Assembly: GCA_018657625.1 (NCBI GenBank)
Contig: JABHWU010000044.1
Coordinates: 106,198 to 170,197, forward strand
DNA from: Deltaproteobacteria bacterium
Lineage (GTDB): Bacteria > SAR324 > XYD2-FULL-50-16
Direction: 5' to 3'
Length of the DNA stretch: 64,000 bases
Below the pieces are notes generated by a model. The model saw only the letters and a list, made by a program, of their open reading frames with translations. It ran no database searches and had not been told where the DNA came from. Below are positions 35,539 through 45,890 of the stretch, piece after piece. The first letter of the stretch is position 1. Each line of letters starts with the position of its first letter. The position numbers and the translations under genes are program-made.

Positions 35539-36561
35539 ATGAAATTAATTGATTTAAGAAGTGATACCGTCACCCAACCAAGTACAAAGATGAGAAAGGT
35601 CATGGCCGAAGCAGAAGTCGGTGATGATGTTTACAGAGAAGACCCAACCGTGAATCGATTGGAAAAAATTGCAGCTGAGAAACTAAATAAGGAATCTGCC
35701 ATATTTGTCAGCAGTGGTACACAGAGCAACTTGTTAGCCCTTTTAAGCCACTGTCAACGAGGTGATGAATATATTGTTGGTCAACAGGCACATACTTATA
35801 AATATGAATGTGGAGGGGCAGCCGTTTTCGGTAGCATTCAACCTCAACCATTACCACTGAATAGTGATGGATCACTGGATCTGGACATGGCAGCAGCTTA
35901 TGTAAAACCAAATGATATCCATTTTGCCAATACGAAATTACTTTGCCTGGAAAACACGTATTGGGGTAATGCTATCCCTATGGACTATCTACCTAAAGCT
36001 AAACGATTTACCGATGTTCATCACCTGGCTTTTCACTTAGATGGTGCTAGAGTGTTTAATGCTGCTGTGAAATATAAGGTACCGGTTACTGATATTACAA
36101 ATTATTTTGATACAGTATCGATCTGCTTATCTAAAAATCTTGGGGCACCGGTAGGATCGATATTATTAGGATCAAAATCATTTATAGAGCAAGCCCGTAA
36201 GTGGCGAAAAATGTTGGGGGGAGGTATGCGACAGGCTGGAGTCCTAGCGGCCGCTGGCATAATAGCTTTGGAAGAAAATGTATCTCATTTAGCTGAGGAT
36301 CATGAAAAAGCCATTCAATTGGCCAATGGGTTAAAAACTATTGATGAAATCGAAGTAGATGACATGACTCGGCAAACCAATATGTGTTTTATCCGTATTG
36401 CTAAAGAAGATGCTGAAACATTACCTGCTTTTATGAAAGAAAATAATATTCTATCTTATTCAGGTACCCATATTCGTTTAGCCCTGCATCTAGACGTTGA
36501 TCCAGAAGATATTGGCTATGTTGTGAAGGTGATTAAACAATATTATCAGGAAAAAAAATAA
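35539..36561 (+). CDS. ltaE: Low-specificity L-threonine aldolase
   Basis: The 340-residue fold-type I PLP enzyme starts with IDLRSDTVTQPS and has VGDDVYREDPTV, the PLP Lys199 in CLSKNLGAPVGS, and HLDGARVFNAA with the Asp that binds the pyridine nitrogen. These are the standard motifs of threonine aldolase, which splits L-threonine or allo-threonine into glycine and acetaldehyde. A GAGGAA ribosome site precedes the ATG. It is followed 114 bp later by a gene for another amino-acid enzyme on the same strand. Confidence 0.92.
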   Translation: MKLIDLRSDTVTQPSTKMRKVMAEAEVGDDVYREDPTVNRLEKIAAEKLNKESAIFVSSGTQSNLLALLSHCQRGDEYIVGQQAHTYKYECGGAAVFGSIQPQPLPLNSDGSLDLDMAAAYVKPNDIHFANTKLLCLENTYWGNAIPMDYLPKAKRFTDVHHLAFHLDGARVFNAAVKYKVPVTDITNYFDTVSICLSKNLGAPVGSILLGSKSFIEQARKWRKMLGGGMRQAGVLAAAGIIALEENVSHLAEDHEKAIQLANGLKTIDEIEVDDMTRQTNMCFIRIAKEDAETLPAFMKENNILSYSGTHIRLALHLDVDPEDIGYVVKVIKQYYQEKK

Positions 36562-36675
36562 GATTTCTATTGCGTTCTTCAATTGAAAGTAACGCCTTGT
36601 AATTCAGAAGATGTTCAGCCTTGATGAAACTTAGAAGTTTAGTGCAAATAAATCCTGCCATAGGATGATTGGCTT

Positions 36676-37620
36676 ATGGATGCCACTACAGAGAAAATAA
36701 ATCAAATTGAATCTGTATGTGCCACTGATGTTGGCCGAAATATTAATGAGCTGGCTAAGGTAGTGGCCGGCAACTTATTTTTAGCGGCTGAGTCGCTTAT
36801 TAATCATTTAAACCCTAAAGTTGCTATCGTTACGGGATTTTATATCCCACAGTCAGATCCACCTGCCCCGGAAACAGATGGAATTCCCGGAGCTGTTGTT
36901 TTAGCTAAAGCACTGGACCAACTTGGCATTCCGGTAAATTTAATAACGGATAACCGGTGTTCTCAGGCATTAAATTACGCTGTTTCTTTACTTGGTAAAC
37001 ATCGTCAAATTCGTGTGGTTGCAGTTTCTAATACCTCATCCCGAACCGATATAAAAAAATTAAGCAAGCAATGGCATCAGGAGCAACACCAATTTACCCA
37101 TATTGTTTATATTGAAAGAGCAGGACCTTCTGATAGCGGTAGCTGCCTTAATATGTCAGGGAAGAACATTGATAAATGGACGGCGCCACTCCATGAATTG
37201 ATGACTACCAATCCATCTTTTGTATCCATTGGCATTGGCGATGGCGGTAATGAGATCGGTATGGGTAAAATTCCCTTTAAAATCATTAGAGATAATATAA
37301 TAAATGGATCACAGGTTGCGTGCGTCATTCCTTGCGATTTTCTAATTGTGGCCGGAGTATCAAATTGGGGTGCCAATGCGTTATTACTGGCGATGGCAGT
37401 GATGAAACCAAATTGGCAGAAAACGATCCTGGATATTATAGAATCAGACGTTGAATATGAAATTTTATGTCAATTAACAAAGAAAAAATTACTAGTTGAT
37501 GGTGTGACAAAACGCTTTGAACCCACTGTAGATGGTTTCAAGTCGAGCTATCATCATAAAATCTATCATCAGATGATTCAAATTGCAATGCCTTACAAAT
37601 ATTCACTGACCAATATATAA
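36676..37620 (+). CDS. D-glutamate cyclase-like protein (DUF4392)
   Basis: The 314-residue protein carries VTGFYIPQSDPPAPETDGIPGAVVLAKAL near residue 55, SIGIGDGGNEIGMGKI near 175 and CDFLIVAGVSNWGANAL near 225. These are hallmarks of the DUF4392 family, whose mammalian mitochondrial member (DGLUCY) converts D-glutamate to 5-oxo-D-proline. Reaction in this organism is inferred. The hairpin after its stop serves the opposite strand. Its position next to threonine aldolase and near hutH suggests a loose amino-acid degradation cluster. Confidence 0.78.
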   Translation: MDATTEKINQIESVCATDVGRNINELAKVVAGNLFLAAESLINHLNPKVAIVTGFYIPQSDPPAPETDGIPGAVVLAKALDQLGIPVNLITDNRCSQALNYAVSLLGKHRQIRVVAVSNTSSRTDIKKLSKQWHQEQHQFTHIVYIERAGPSDSGSCLNMSGKNIDKWTAPLHELMTTNPSFVSIGIGDGGNEIGMGKIPFKIIRDNIINGSQVACVIPCDFLIVAGVSNWGANALLLAMAVMKPNWQKTILDIIESDVEYEILCQLTKKKLLVDGVTKRFEPTVDGFKSSYHHKIYHQMIQIAMPYKYSLTNI

Positions 37621-37621
37621 A

Positions 37622-37642
37622 ACCATCCTCTCTGAGGATGGT
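37622..37642 (-). terminator. Terminator of the WD40 gene
   Basis: ACCATCCTC at 37622-37630 pairs perfectly with GAGGATGGT at 37634-37642 around a three-base loop. Read on the minus strand the hairpin is followed by TTTTATATATT, so it ends the WD40 transcript whose stop is 11 bp upstream. It may act on the convergent gene as well. Confidence 0.75.
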
Positions 37643-37652
37643 CCAGGATTTA

Positions 37653-40580
37653 TTAGTTCAATACAACATCAATTCTCTGATTATTATCTTTAACCATAAA
37701 TGCTTTTCGGACTTTATTATTAAATTTTAAATAATAATTCCCCTGCTTCAAAAGTATCGTCTTTATGCGATGTTGATCCGTTAAGTAACTTCTCCAATTA
37801 TAATGGGTTTTAATTTTAGATTTTGCCGGCTTTTCCTGTTTAACTTGGAAAATAGCCTGGTTGCTACTCATTCCGAATTGTTGAACGTTTGTCAGATTTA
37901 CCGTTAAATAACCATAAACACTGCTGCCGGGACCGGCTGAAAATTTACTGATTTCATCTAATTTGAAAATTTTATCACTTTCACCAGCCTCTTCAATGGC
38001 GTCTATCAAGGCAAATAAACGATTTCTGAAAGTGCTCGGGTCATTTTGCAGATCTGAAAACATATCAAAATCGATATAGATTTTCTGTTCGAAAACTTTA
38101 TGAATGATTTCTGTTGGAATATCTAAGTACAGTAAATTTTCAGGGAGTTTCAGCATTTGAACCTGATTATTACAGTCATTAAATTCAAGTTGCATTTTAG
38201 CGGGATCACTCATGGTCATCTGGCTGAAAACAGTATTGCGCCATAAACCGAAAAAATCATCCATTACCTGTTTAGAGCTGAAATCATACTGGTTGTTATG
38301 GTAAATCGCTTCATGTCCGAATTTTGTCATTATATAAACCATTGGTAAATCTTTTTGAGCAACCCTGGCTTTTAATATTCCAAAGTAGGCTGATTGATCC
38401 TCAGGCATTTTTTTTAGAATTTGATGAGATATTGTCTCAATCTGATCTTTTTGCTCACAGGTGTTGCCCATTTTTAACAATCGATTTAATTCTGTTTGCA
38501 ATGATAATAATTCATGATCAAGTTCTTCGATAACAGGTTCGAATATTTTATCTTTTTCTTCTACCTTTATTTCTGTTTGAATATCCTGACTGCTAACTTT
38601 GTTTTGATCAGTCTGAGCCAGTGATTCCGGGTCAATTCCTGCCAGGAAAGCATCATCTCCCGTTGTAAAGCTTTCGCTATTGGAAGCTTCCACTTTCGTT
38701 TTTTTAAGTCTTATTTTTGATGCAAAGTATTTTCGGGGGAGCTTTAATAAACTGATTTCCCTCCCTAAAGTACCGATCGCTAGTAATCCAGCGGGGTTAT
38801 TTATACTAACTGATGTAATTTGATCCTTTTCCCCAGTCAGCGTTTTTACGAAATTGCCACTGTTCACCTCCCATAATCGAATAGTTTTATCCCTGGAAGA
38901 GGAAATTAATGTTTTACTATCAATGGAGAAATCAGCAGTTGAAACAATAAAATCATGTCCTCGTAATGTTTTTAAAGCTTTTCCTGTCTGAACATCCCAT
39001 AAAATTACTTTCTTATCATCAGAAACTGAAGCCAGTGTTTTTCCATCAGGGGAAAAAGCAACTTCCCGTATTCCACGTTGATGTTTGTTCAATGTTAATA
39101 GTAATCGATTATTTTTTAAATTCCATATTTTCACTGTACGATCCATTGAACCCGTTGCATATTTATCCCCAGCAGCGGAAAATCTGATGCTGTTGATTTG
39201 TCCTTTGTGACCCATATTTTTGTAAATAAATTTATTTTGATCCAAATTCCAGAGCATGATATATTTATCTGCCCCGCCGGAAATTAACAGATTCTGAGAC
39301 GGATGATAATCAATGGAATTTATTTTACCCCGGTGCCCTTTCAAGGAGATATAAAGATTATCTTCCTCACTATTTTTTCTTCTGTCCCAAAGTCTTATTT
39401 CAGCATTCGATCCAGCTGTCGCGAAATGGATATTATCCGGTGCAAATTTAATTTGTTCAATGCGATGATTTTCTACCTGAAATGTCTTGATTAATTTATG
39501 GTTATTTTTTTTGATGTTCCAGACTTTTATGGTATTATCCATAGACGCTGAAATTAATGTAGAACCGTTTTGTGAAATATCCAAACTTTGAATGGAGTTG
39601 GTATGTCCTTTTAAAGAAGCTAAAAAACCTTTATCCCCTAAAGACCATGTTTTTACATAATTTTTTTGAAAAATTCCCAGAACTCTTTTTCCATCAATAC
39701 TAAATCGACAACTTTTTACCGGTTTATCAACAAGATTTAAGGCATCCTGCTTTTTTCTGGTTCTGGTATTCCAAAGTACAATAGTACCATCTGTTGAGCA
39801 GCTAATTAATTTGTTCTCCTGGGGATGGAAGGAAAGCCCTTTTACCGGCTTGTTGTGGGCGGATAAAGTAGCCAGTAGTCTGTTTGCTTTCCAGTCCCAC
39901 AATATAATCGTTTTATCATCGGATGCAGAAGCGATTATACTACCTTTAGCACTGAAAGCAATTTCATTAACAGGTTTTGTATGTTTGCGATGACTACTGA
40001 TTATTGTTTTTTTTGAAATATCCCAGATTTTGACTTCTCCAAGCCCATTAACCCATGCCATTACCCTGTTGGAGGGATGAAAAGCCAAATCGACAACATT
40101 TTGAGATGGTTCTTTAATTTTTTCTACAACCTTGTGATGGTCTAATTGCCAGATGCGAATAAATGCGTCACTACCACCGGAAGCCAACATTTCACCATTA
40201 TTACTGATAGCGAGTGTTTTAATCGGCCCGTCATGCTCCGGAAGTGATTTTATCAAGGCCCCTTTCTTGATATCCCAAATATTAATATTCTTATCCTTTC
40301 CTCCGGAATAAACCAGTGTCTTTGCCGGGTGAACAACAATGGCAGTCGCTTTATGTGCACCTGTTCGGATTGCTTTTAATGCTCTACCGGACTGATAACG
40401 CCAACTTCGAATCACAAAACTTTTGTCTATGGCGATGACATATCTCATATCACCGGTTAGCCCACCATCCAAAACCAAACCAGGTGGTGTATAATAGGTC
40501 CGGTGGATTATATATTCATTCTTGGCAAACAAAGTGGTTGCCAAAAAACAAATAATCAAGCTGACAATGATTTTTTTCAT
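37653..40580 (-). CDS. Secreted WD40-repeat protein with 14 repeats
   Basis: From the ATG at 40580 the product has 975 residues. A signal peptide (KKIIVSLIICFLATTLFA) precedes about 14 WD40 repeats over residues 20-600, each ending in a WD-like dipeptide such as INIWDI, IRIWQL, VKIWDI, IILWDW and IRLWEV. Fourteen repeats would give two seven-bladed propellers. A further 350 residues of unrecognised sequence follow and end with a beta-rich KTILLKQGNYYLKFNN stretch. The frame extends to 40634, but the start at 40580 gives a proper signal peptide and avoids overlapping the channel gene. It is probably a periplasmic scaffold. Confidence 0.85.
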   Translation of the reverse strand: MKKIIVSLIICFLATTLFAKNEYIIHRTYYTPPGLVLDGGLTGDMRYVIAIDKSFVIRSWRYQSGRALKAIRTGAHKATAIVVHPAKTLVYSGGKDKNINIWDIKKGALIKSLPEHDGPIKTLAISNNGEMLASGGSDAFIRIWQLDHHKVVEKIKEPSQNVVDLAFHPSNRVMAWVNGLGEVKIWDISKKTIISSHRKHTKPVNEIAFSAKGSIIASASDDKTIILWDWKANRLLATLSAHNKPVKGLSFHPQENKLISCSTDGTIVLWNTRTRKKQDALNLVDKPVKSCRFSIDGKRVLGIFQKNYVKTWSLGDKGFLASLKGHTNSIQSLDISQNGSTLISASMDNTIKVWNIKKNNHKLIKTFQVENHRIEQIKFAPDNIHFATAGSNAEIRLWDRRKNSEEDNLYISLKGHRGKINSIDYHPSQNLLISGGADKYIMLWNLDQNKFIYKNMGHKGQINSIRFSAAGDKYATGSMDRTVKIWNLKNNRLLLTLNKHQRGIREVAFSPDGKTLASVSDDKKVILWDVQTGKALKTLRGHDFIVSTADFSIDSKTLISSSRDKTIRLWEVNSGNFVKTLTGEKDQITSVSINNPAGLLAIGTLGREISLLKLPRKYFASKIRLKKTKVEASNSESFTTGDDAFLAGIDPESLAQTDQNKVSSQDIQTEIKVEEKDKIFEPVIEELDHELLSLQTELNRLLKMGNTCEQKDQIETISHQILKKMPEDQSAYFGILKARVAQKDLPMVYIMTKFGHEAIYHNNQYDFSSKQVMDDFFGLWRNTVFSQMTMSDPAKMQLEFNDCNNQVQMLKLPENLLYLDIPTEIIHKVFEQKIYIDFDMFSDLQNDPSTFRNRLFALIDAIEEAGESDKIFKLDEISKFSAGPGSSVYGYLTVNLTNVQQFGMSSNQAIFQVKQEKPAKSKIKTHYNWRSYLTDQHRIKTILLKQGNYYLKFNNKVRKAFMVKDNNQRIDVVLN

Positions 40581-40584
40581 AAGA

Positions 40585-41571
40585 TTATTTTTTATAAAAT
40601 TGGAAAAGAGCAAATACTTCATTCTGGTTTGCAATTAAAACGACACGATCATATTTTTTAAATTCATAATTAGGACCTGGATTCGTGACTATTTCTCCAT
40701 TGGTTTTTTCAACGGCAATAATGATGACATTAAACCGATCTCTAATTCCACAATCCCGAATTTTCTGGCCAATTAAGGGGTTATTTTCTTCAATTTCCAG
40801 TTCTTCAATACTGAGTTCAAAATGACCTTTTTGATGGGCAAAATCAAGAATTTTACTGATAGTGGGTTTGATAATAATTTGGGAAATTTTATCACTACCA
40901 ATTTGGTATGGATTAATGACATGATCTGCTCCAGCTCGTTTTAGCTTGCTTTTAGTGCTTTCAAACTCATAACGGGCAATAATAAAAAAATCAGGGTTCA
41001 ACTCCCGGGCTGTTAATGTTATAAACACATTACCTGCATCCGTATTGACAGTAGAAACTAGGCCTTGGGCAGTTCTGATTCCGGCTTTGATTAGAATATC
41101 CTCAGAACTTGCATCTCCGTGAACCACCGGGATATTGTATTCGCTTGGTGCTTTATTTGTATCATTATCGATGACAACGATTTTTATATCGTTATTAATT
41201 AGATTTTCACAGACATCTTGCCCAATCCGGCCAAATCCACAAATAATGAAATGATCTTTCATATTCTGAAGTGTCTTTTCCATCTTTTTTTCTCTATAGG
41301 TATTCCCGAATAATGGTTTTAAAACCTGCAAGGATAAATTTCTGATAACAATGGCAAAATTACTGATTCCGGTAATGATTAAAATCATTGTAAAAATTTT
41401 ACCGCCATTGGATAAAGAGTGAATTTCTCCGTAACCGACCGTAGTTAAAGAAATAATGGTCATATATAGAGATTCAAATAAACTCCACCCTTCTATTAAG
41501 TGGTAACCAAAGGTTCCCATTAATACAATAATCAACAAATGGCTGACTGATTTAGAAATTTGCCAAAGCAT
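40585..41571 (-). CDS. Potassium channel with RCK (TrkA-N/TrkA-C) domains
   Basis: The 328-residue protein has two membrane helices flanking a pore loop with the selectivity filter TVGYGE (residues 44-49). A Rossmann-type TrkA-N domain follows (HFIICGFGRIGQDV, VVIDND, VVHGDASSEDIL), and a TrkA-C domain at residues 240-328. This is the MthK/Kch plan: two-helix subunits form a tetrameric K+ channel gated by ligand binding to RCK domains. The stop lies 4 bp before the WD40 gene start, so the two are likely co-transcribed, an unusual pairing. Confidence 0.9.
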   Translation of the reverse strand: MLWQISKSVSHLLIIVLMGTFGYHLIEGWSLFESLYMTIISLTTVGYGEIHSLSNGGKIFTMILIITGISNFAIVIRNLSLQVLKPLFGNTYREKKMEKTLQNMKDHFIICGFGRIGQDVCENLINNDIKIVVIDNDTNKAPSEYNIPVVHGDASSEDILIKAGIRTAQGLVSTVNTDAGNVFITLTARELNPDFFIIARYEFESTKSKLKRAGADHVINPYQIGSDKISQIIIKPTISKILDFAHQKGHFELSIEELEIEENNPLIGQKIRDCGIRDRFNVIIIAVEKTNGEIVTNPGPNYEFKKYDRVVLIANQNEVFALFQFYKK

Positions 41572-41985
41572 TTACTTTTTATGATTTTAAAATTTGAGAT
41601 GTTATTTGGTTTCTGTAAATCCGACCATGAGTCTGCCATCAAATAAGGAGTTTGCACAGCTTAAATACTCAAATTCTTACTAATTTGTTTAATCCAATAA
41701 ATTCATAATTGATATAAAATGACTAATTTGATAATTCAGGGAGTCATCCTTATTTAACTATAATTTCAGATTGCTATATAAATACGCCAAACCTATCCTG
41801 TGATCATTTTAGTTAATATTCTCCTCGGACATTAGAGTTGATAAAAAATATTTTATTGCCTATCATTAATGAAATAATCAGGAACTGATTAACCATGATC
41901 ATTCAACAAGAGTGAAATGCCAGTGACTCAAATTTATCGTTTGTAATGGTTTTTCGAAATTCGTTTATTTAACATATCGTTAATT
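41572..41985. other. Divergent intergenic region without a recognised feature
   Basis: The 414 AT-rich bases separate the channel gene from the 581-residue unknown gene on the opposite strand. They should contain promoters for both. I saw no ORF with coding character, no RNA gene and no obvious operator palindrome. Confidence 0.4.
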
Positions 41986-43731
41986 ATGGCAAAAAAAATA
42001 GTCGATCTAATATATCTAGACCCCCCGTTAGATGATAAATCCGCAGCGTCCAAGATCAATAAAAAAATTGATTCCTGGGGAGCAAAACTTAAATCACTGC
42101 AGGAAACTTACTTTGAACAGCATTTTGATTCAGGTGCTCCAGATGTTCTAGAAATCATGGATATGCGCAAATTCCTGAAAAGGTTTTTAGCCCAACGTGT
42201 TTACTGGATCGAACACAACGTTCAAAACGCTACTTTGAAAAAGAAATATTTAAAAGTATTACCTCCTTTTACTCAAAAAGGGGGGTTGAAAACACTGTTA
42301 ATGCATTTTTATCAAGTAAAGGAATCCGAGGATAAAAAAAGTATTATCTATGATCCTCAGAATGAAAATGATAAGGAATTACGAATATTATGGGATATTT
42401 ATAAACTTAGAAAAACAGTCGCTTCCATTAATACCGTCAAAAAAGCATTGGATGATCCGGATCTGTTCCCGTCTATTTTCAATAAGGAACAACGCTTGAA
42501 ATGCTTGGAGGCCTTAAAAACGGTGTTTAATTTATTATTTCAGATGTGTATCCAAAAACCTTACCAAAAAGAACTTTATACAGAATTATCAGGGAAATAT
42601 CTAAAACCTGAAGAGATTGTTAGCCGGTGGGATAGAAAGGTTAGTTTTGTTTATCCACATGTGGTTAGGAAGTTTGACTATCGGAATCATTTTTTCTATG
42701 TTTACTTCTACTCTGGAATGCGTGCAAAAATTGGTGGGAAAATGAAAGAGTTCCACTATAATTATTTGGATTTTGAAATCATAAAACAGGAATTTTTAAT
42801 TAATTGGCTAAACACCAAATTGGGTGGAAACCAAAGGAAAGTTGAAATTTACAGTAAGTATTCAATGAATGATAAAACCCTGGATCAGATCATCGCAGAA
42901 GACCCTTCCCGGGAAATAGAAATTTTACAACAATTGCCGCTCAATGTATTTAATGATATCACTTCCGAAATAAATACTCAGGTTGACGATGAATTAAAAA
43001 CTGAAGTGGATCCATTATCAGAAGTTCATGGTGATTTTGCGGAAGTCAAAAAAAATTATGATACTTCTCATAGATTATTGAAATCCTCCATGCAAAAATT
43101 AAAATTGTTTATTGGCAAAAAAAAGCAACCTGAATCAGAAATTGAAACACCGACTTTTATTGAAAAGCAGGTAAAATCGGAACCATTTTCGGAGCCGACC
43201 CCGATTGTCGATATGACTCCAAAATATGAAATTTTTAAAATCAAAAAAAATCAGATTGATTATCCGTATTTTAAAAAGGAAACCACTGGTTACAAACAAA
43301 AACTGTCACTGCTGAGGGTTAAGTTAGGGACGGATTTCACGCCGTTCAACAGCCGATTATCAAAGTTTTTAAATGCAGTAAGTGAATCCGCTTTTATAAC
43401 CCGCCGCACTCCCAAACATGAATGGGCTTGCCCTTACCATATTAAAGAAACAATTGGGGAGAAGGCAACACATCATTTGTTGATTTTAGGGGCTGAAGTA
43501 AAAGCAAAACAACTCAGTATGGGTTATAGTGAGGGTGCGAGCCAAAAGGCATATGCTTATACTTGTTTTTTTGTTTATGGTTGTAATGAAAATAATCCAA
43601 TTATGGGTGAAGTTCTCGACAAGAGAAATGCCAGAGGCGTTGAATTTAATGAATTTGACTTCATCAACCCGGAGGTTCAAAAAACAACCCTGATGTTATT
43701 TGATAAGGTAATGGCAAAAGAAAAAATGTAA
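41986..43731 (+). CDS. Unknown protein, 581 residues
   Basis: I do not recognise this protein. It is soluble, basic and has no signal peptide. Residues 1-330 are helical with LDPPLDDKSAASKINKKIDSW near the start and a Tyr/Phe-rich FDYRNHFFYVYFYSGMRAKIG near 235. A Pro/Glu-rich linker lies at about 375-415. The C-terminal part (about 430-581) has HEWACPYHIKETIGEKATHH and YAYTCFFVYGCNENNPIMGE. The two-part layout suggests a regulatory or scaffold protein. A separate transcription unit is likely, with ilvD following 67 bp later. Confidence 0.65.
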   Translation: MAKKIVDLIYLDPPLDDKSAASKINKKIDSWGAKLKSLQETYFEQHFDSGAPDVLEIMDMRKFLKRFLAQRVYWIEHNVQNATLKKKYLKVLPPFTQKGGLKTLLMHFYQVKESEDKKSIIYDPQNENDKELRILWDIYKLRKTVASINTVKKALDDPDLFPSIFNKEQRLKCLEALKTVFNLLFQMCIQKPYQKELYTELSGKYLKPEEIVSRWDRKVSFVYPHVVRKFDYRNHFFYVYFYSGMRAKIGGKMKEFHYNYLDFEIIKQEFLINWLNTKLGGNQRKVEIYSKYSMNDKTLDQIIAEDPSREIEILQQLPLNVFNDITSEINTQVDDELKTEVDPLSEVHGDFAEVKKNYDTSHRLLKSSMQKLKLFIGKKKQPESEIETPTFIEKQVKSEPFSEPTPIVDMTPKYEIFKIKKNQIDYPYFKKETTGYKQKLSLLRVKLGTDFTPFNSRLSKFLNAVSESAFITRRTPKHEWACPYHIKETIGEKATHHLLILGAEVKAKQLSMGYSEGASQKAYAYTCFFVYGCNENNPIMGEVLDKRNARGVEFNEFDFINPEVQKTTLMLFDKVMAKEKM

Positions 43732-43798
43732 AACCATAATCAATCATATTCCTCAGTACCCTAAATTACACTAAACTGATCATTTTAGGAGATTCAAA

Positions 43799-45631
43799 TT
43801 GTCTAAATTACGTAGCAGTATAACAACTGAAGGAAAAACCATGGCCGGTGCCAGATCACTGTGGCGGGCAAATGGGATGAAAGATGAAGATTTTAAAAAA
43901 CCGATTATTGCCATCGTTAACTCATTCACTCAATTTGTCCCTGGACATGTTCACCTGCATGATGTCGGACAAAAAGTTAAAAAGATCATTGATGCTAACG
44001 GTGGCTTTGGAGCTGAATTTAACACCATAGCCATTGATGATGGGATTGCCATGGGACACGGTGGAATGCTTTATTCTTTACCCAGTCGTGATTTAATTGC
44101 TGACTCTGTTGAATATATGGTTAATGCACACGTTGCTGATGCCATGATCTGCATTAGTAATTGTGATAAAATTACACCGGGAATGTTGATGGCTGCCATG
44201 CGACTGAACATTCCAGCGATATTTGTCTCCGGTGGTCCCATGGAAGCAGGAAGAAGCAAAGGTAAGAAACTGGATCTGATTGATGCCATGCTGGCAGGTG
44301 GTGAAGATAATGTTAATGAAGATACTTTAAATGAATTGGAACGGGAAGCTTGTCCGACCTGTGGTTCATGCTCAGGATTGTTTACCGCCAATAGCATGAA
44401 TTGTCTGGCGGAAGTATTAGGTATTGCCTTGCCAGGTAACGGCACCCTGGTCGCCACTCACCAAAATCGATGGCAGTTATTCGAAACAGCCGCTAAAAGA
44501 ATTGTAGAGATAGCAAATTCCCACTATCTGGAAGGAAATGACAAAATTCTGCCTCGCTCAATCTGCACCTCAGATACCTTTAAAAATGCCATGGCTCTGG
44601 ATATTGCCATGGGAGGTTCCACCAACACTGTGTTGCATCTTCTGGCCATTGCCCATGAAGCAGAAGTGGACTTCACTATGAAAGATATGGATGAAATTTC
44701 CAGAAAAATCCCGACGCTTTGTAAAGTTGCACCTTCCTCAGATTATCATGTGGAAGACGTTCACCAGGCAGGTGGAATAATGCGAATTCTGGAAGAATTG
44801 AAATTAAAAGGATTGATTAATCCCGATCCAAATACTGTATTAGGGCTAACAATAGGAAACTTAATTGATAAATATTCCATTAAAGGCAATATTAAACCGG
44901 AAGTGGAAAAATTGTACCTATCCGGTCCCGGTGGTAAACGCAGTACAGAAGGATTTAATCAGAATGCTCAATTTGCAAATTTAGATCTGGATGAAAAATC
45001 CGGTTGTATTCGATCCGTAGAAAATGCCTATAGTAAAGACGGTGGCCTTTGCGTGCTTTATGGTAATATTGCTGAGGATGGTTGTATCGTTAAGACAGCA
45101 GGTGTTGATGAAAAAATTTGGGTTTTTGAAGGAAAAGCCAGGGTATTCTACTCTCAAGAGGAAGCCTGTAATTCTATTTTAAATAATTCAATTCAATCCG
45201 GTGATGTTTTAATTATTCGCTACGAGGGCCCTAAAGGTGGTCCTGGTATGCAGGAAATGCTATATCCAACGACTTATTTGAAATCTAAAAACCTGGGTAA
45301 AGTTTGTGCTTTAATTACCGATGGTAGATTTAGTGGGGGAACATCTGGTCTCAGTATTGGTCATGTCTCTCCTGAAGCAGCAGAAGCTGGTGCTATCGGC
45401 TTAATAGAGGAAGGTGATATTATTAAGATTAATATTCCAAAGCGGTCTATTGCTGTTGATGTTACAGATTCGGAACTTGATCAGCGCCGACAGGTAATGG
45501 AAGCAAAAGGTAAATTAGCCTGGCAACCCCTTGGCAGAAACCGTCAGGTACCCAAATCACTCCAGGCGTACAGTTTAATGGTTACCAGTGCTGCCAAAGG
45601 AGCAGTGCGGGATTTGGAACAATTGCGGTAA
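43799..45631 (+). CDS. ilvD: Dihydroxy-acid dehydratase
   Basis: The 610-residue enzyme catalyses the third step of valine, leucine and isoleucine synthesis, dehydrating 2,3-dihydroxy-acids to 2-oxoacids. Fe-S ligand motifs are present: [12 protein letters not shown] and [19 protein letters not shown]; also [20 protein letters not shown] segments and [12 protein letters not shown]. The length and motifs fit the E. coli-type [4Fe-4S] group. Translation starts at a TTG at 43799, supported by the AGGAG eight bases upstream and by alignment of [11 protein letters not shown] with family N-termini. No other ilv gene is close. Confidence 0.95.
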   Translation: MSKLRSSITTEGKTMAGARSLWRANGMKDEDFKKPIIAIVNSFTQFVPGHVHLHDVGQKVKKIIDANGGFGAEFNTIAIDDGIAMGHGGMLYSLPSRDLIADSVEYMVNAHVADAMICISNCDKITPGMLMAAMRLNIPAIFVSGGPMEAGRSKGKKLDLIDAMLAGGEDNVNEDTLNELEREACPTCGSCSGLFTANSMNCLAEVLGIALPGNGTLVATHQNRWQLFETAAKRIVEIANSHYLEGNDKILPRSICTSDTFKNAMALDIAMGGSTNTVLHLLAIAHEAEVDFTMKDMDEISRKIPTLCKVAPSSDYHVEDVHQAGGIMRILEELKLKGLINPDPNTVLGLTIGNLIDKYSIKGNIKPEVEKLYLSGPGGKRSTEGFNQNAQFANLDLDEKSGCIRSVENAYSKDGGLCVLYGNIAEDGCIVKTAGVDEKIWVFEGKARVFYSQEEACNSILNNSIQSGDVLIIRYEGPKGGPGMQEMLYPTTYLKSKNLGKVCALITDGRFSGGTSGLSIGHVSPEAAEAGAIGLIEEGDIIKINIPKRSIAVDVTDSELDQRRQVMEAKGKLAWQPLGRNRQVPKSLQAYSLMVTSAAKGAVRDLEQLR

Positions 45632-45890
45632 GTTAAAATAGTTTTTATGTGTTACTATTAGCTTGAATCATCTATAATCAATTTTTAAATGGTTTACTCG
45701 TCAATAAATTCCAATTTTTTAAGCTATTATTGATCGTCAGATGACCTTTTAAAAAGTGACAGATTATCCATCAAAACAAGGGTAGTTTTGCTTTTTAAGT
45801 TATTTGAAAGGTAGTGAATTTCGTAAGAAACATCAATATCAACAGGATAAACTTCGGATCATGAGAATCAATTAATAAAACAAATATCAT

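Noticed and set aside
44071..44457. 128-codon minus-strand ORF
   Set aside because: Fully antisense to ilvD, without ribosome site or recognisable motif.
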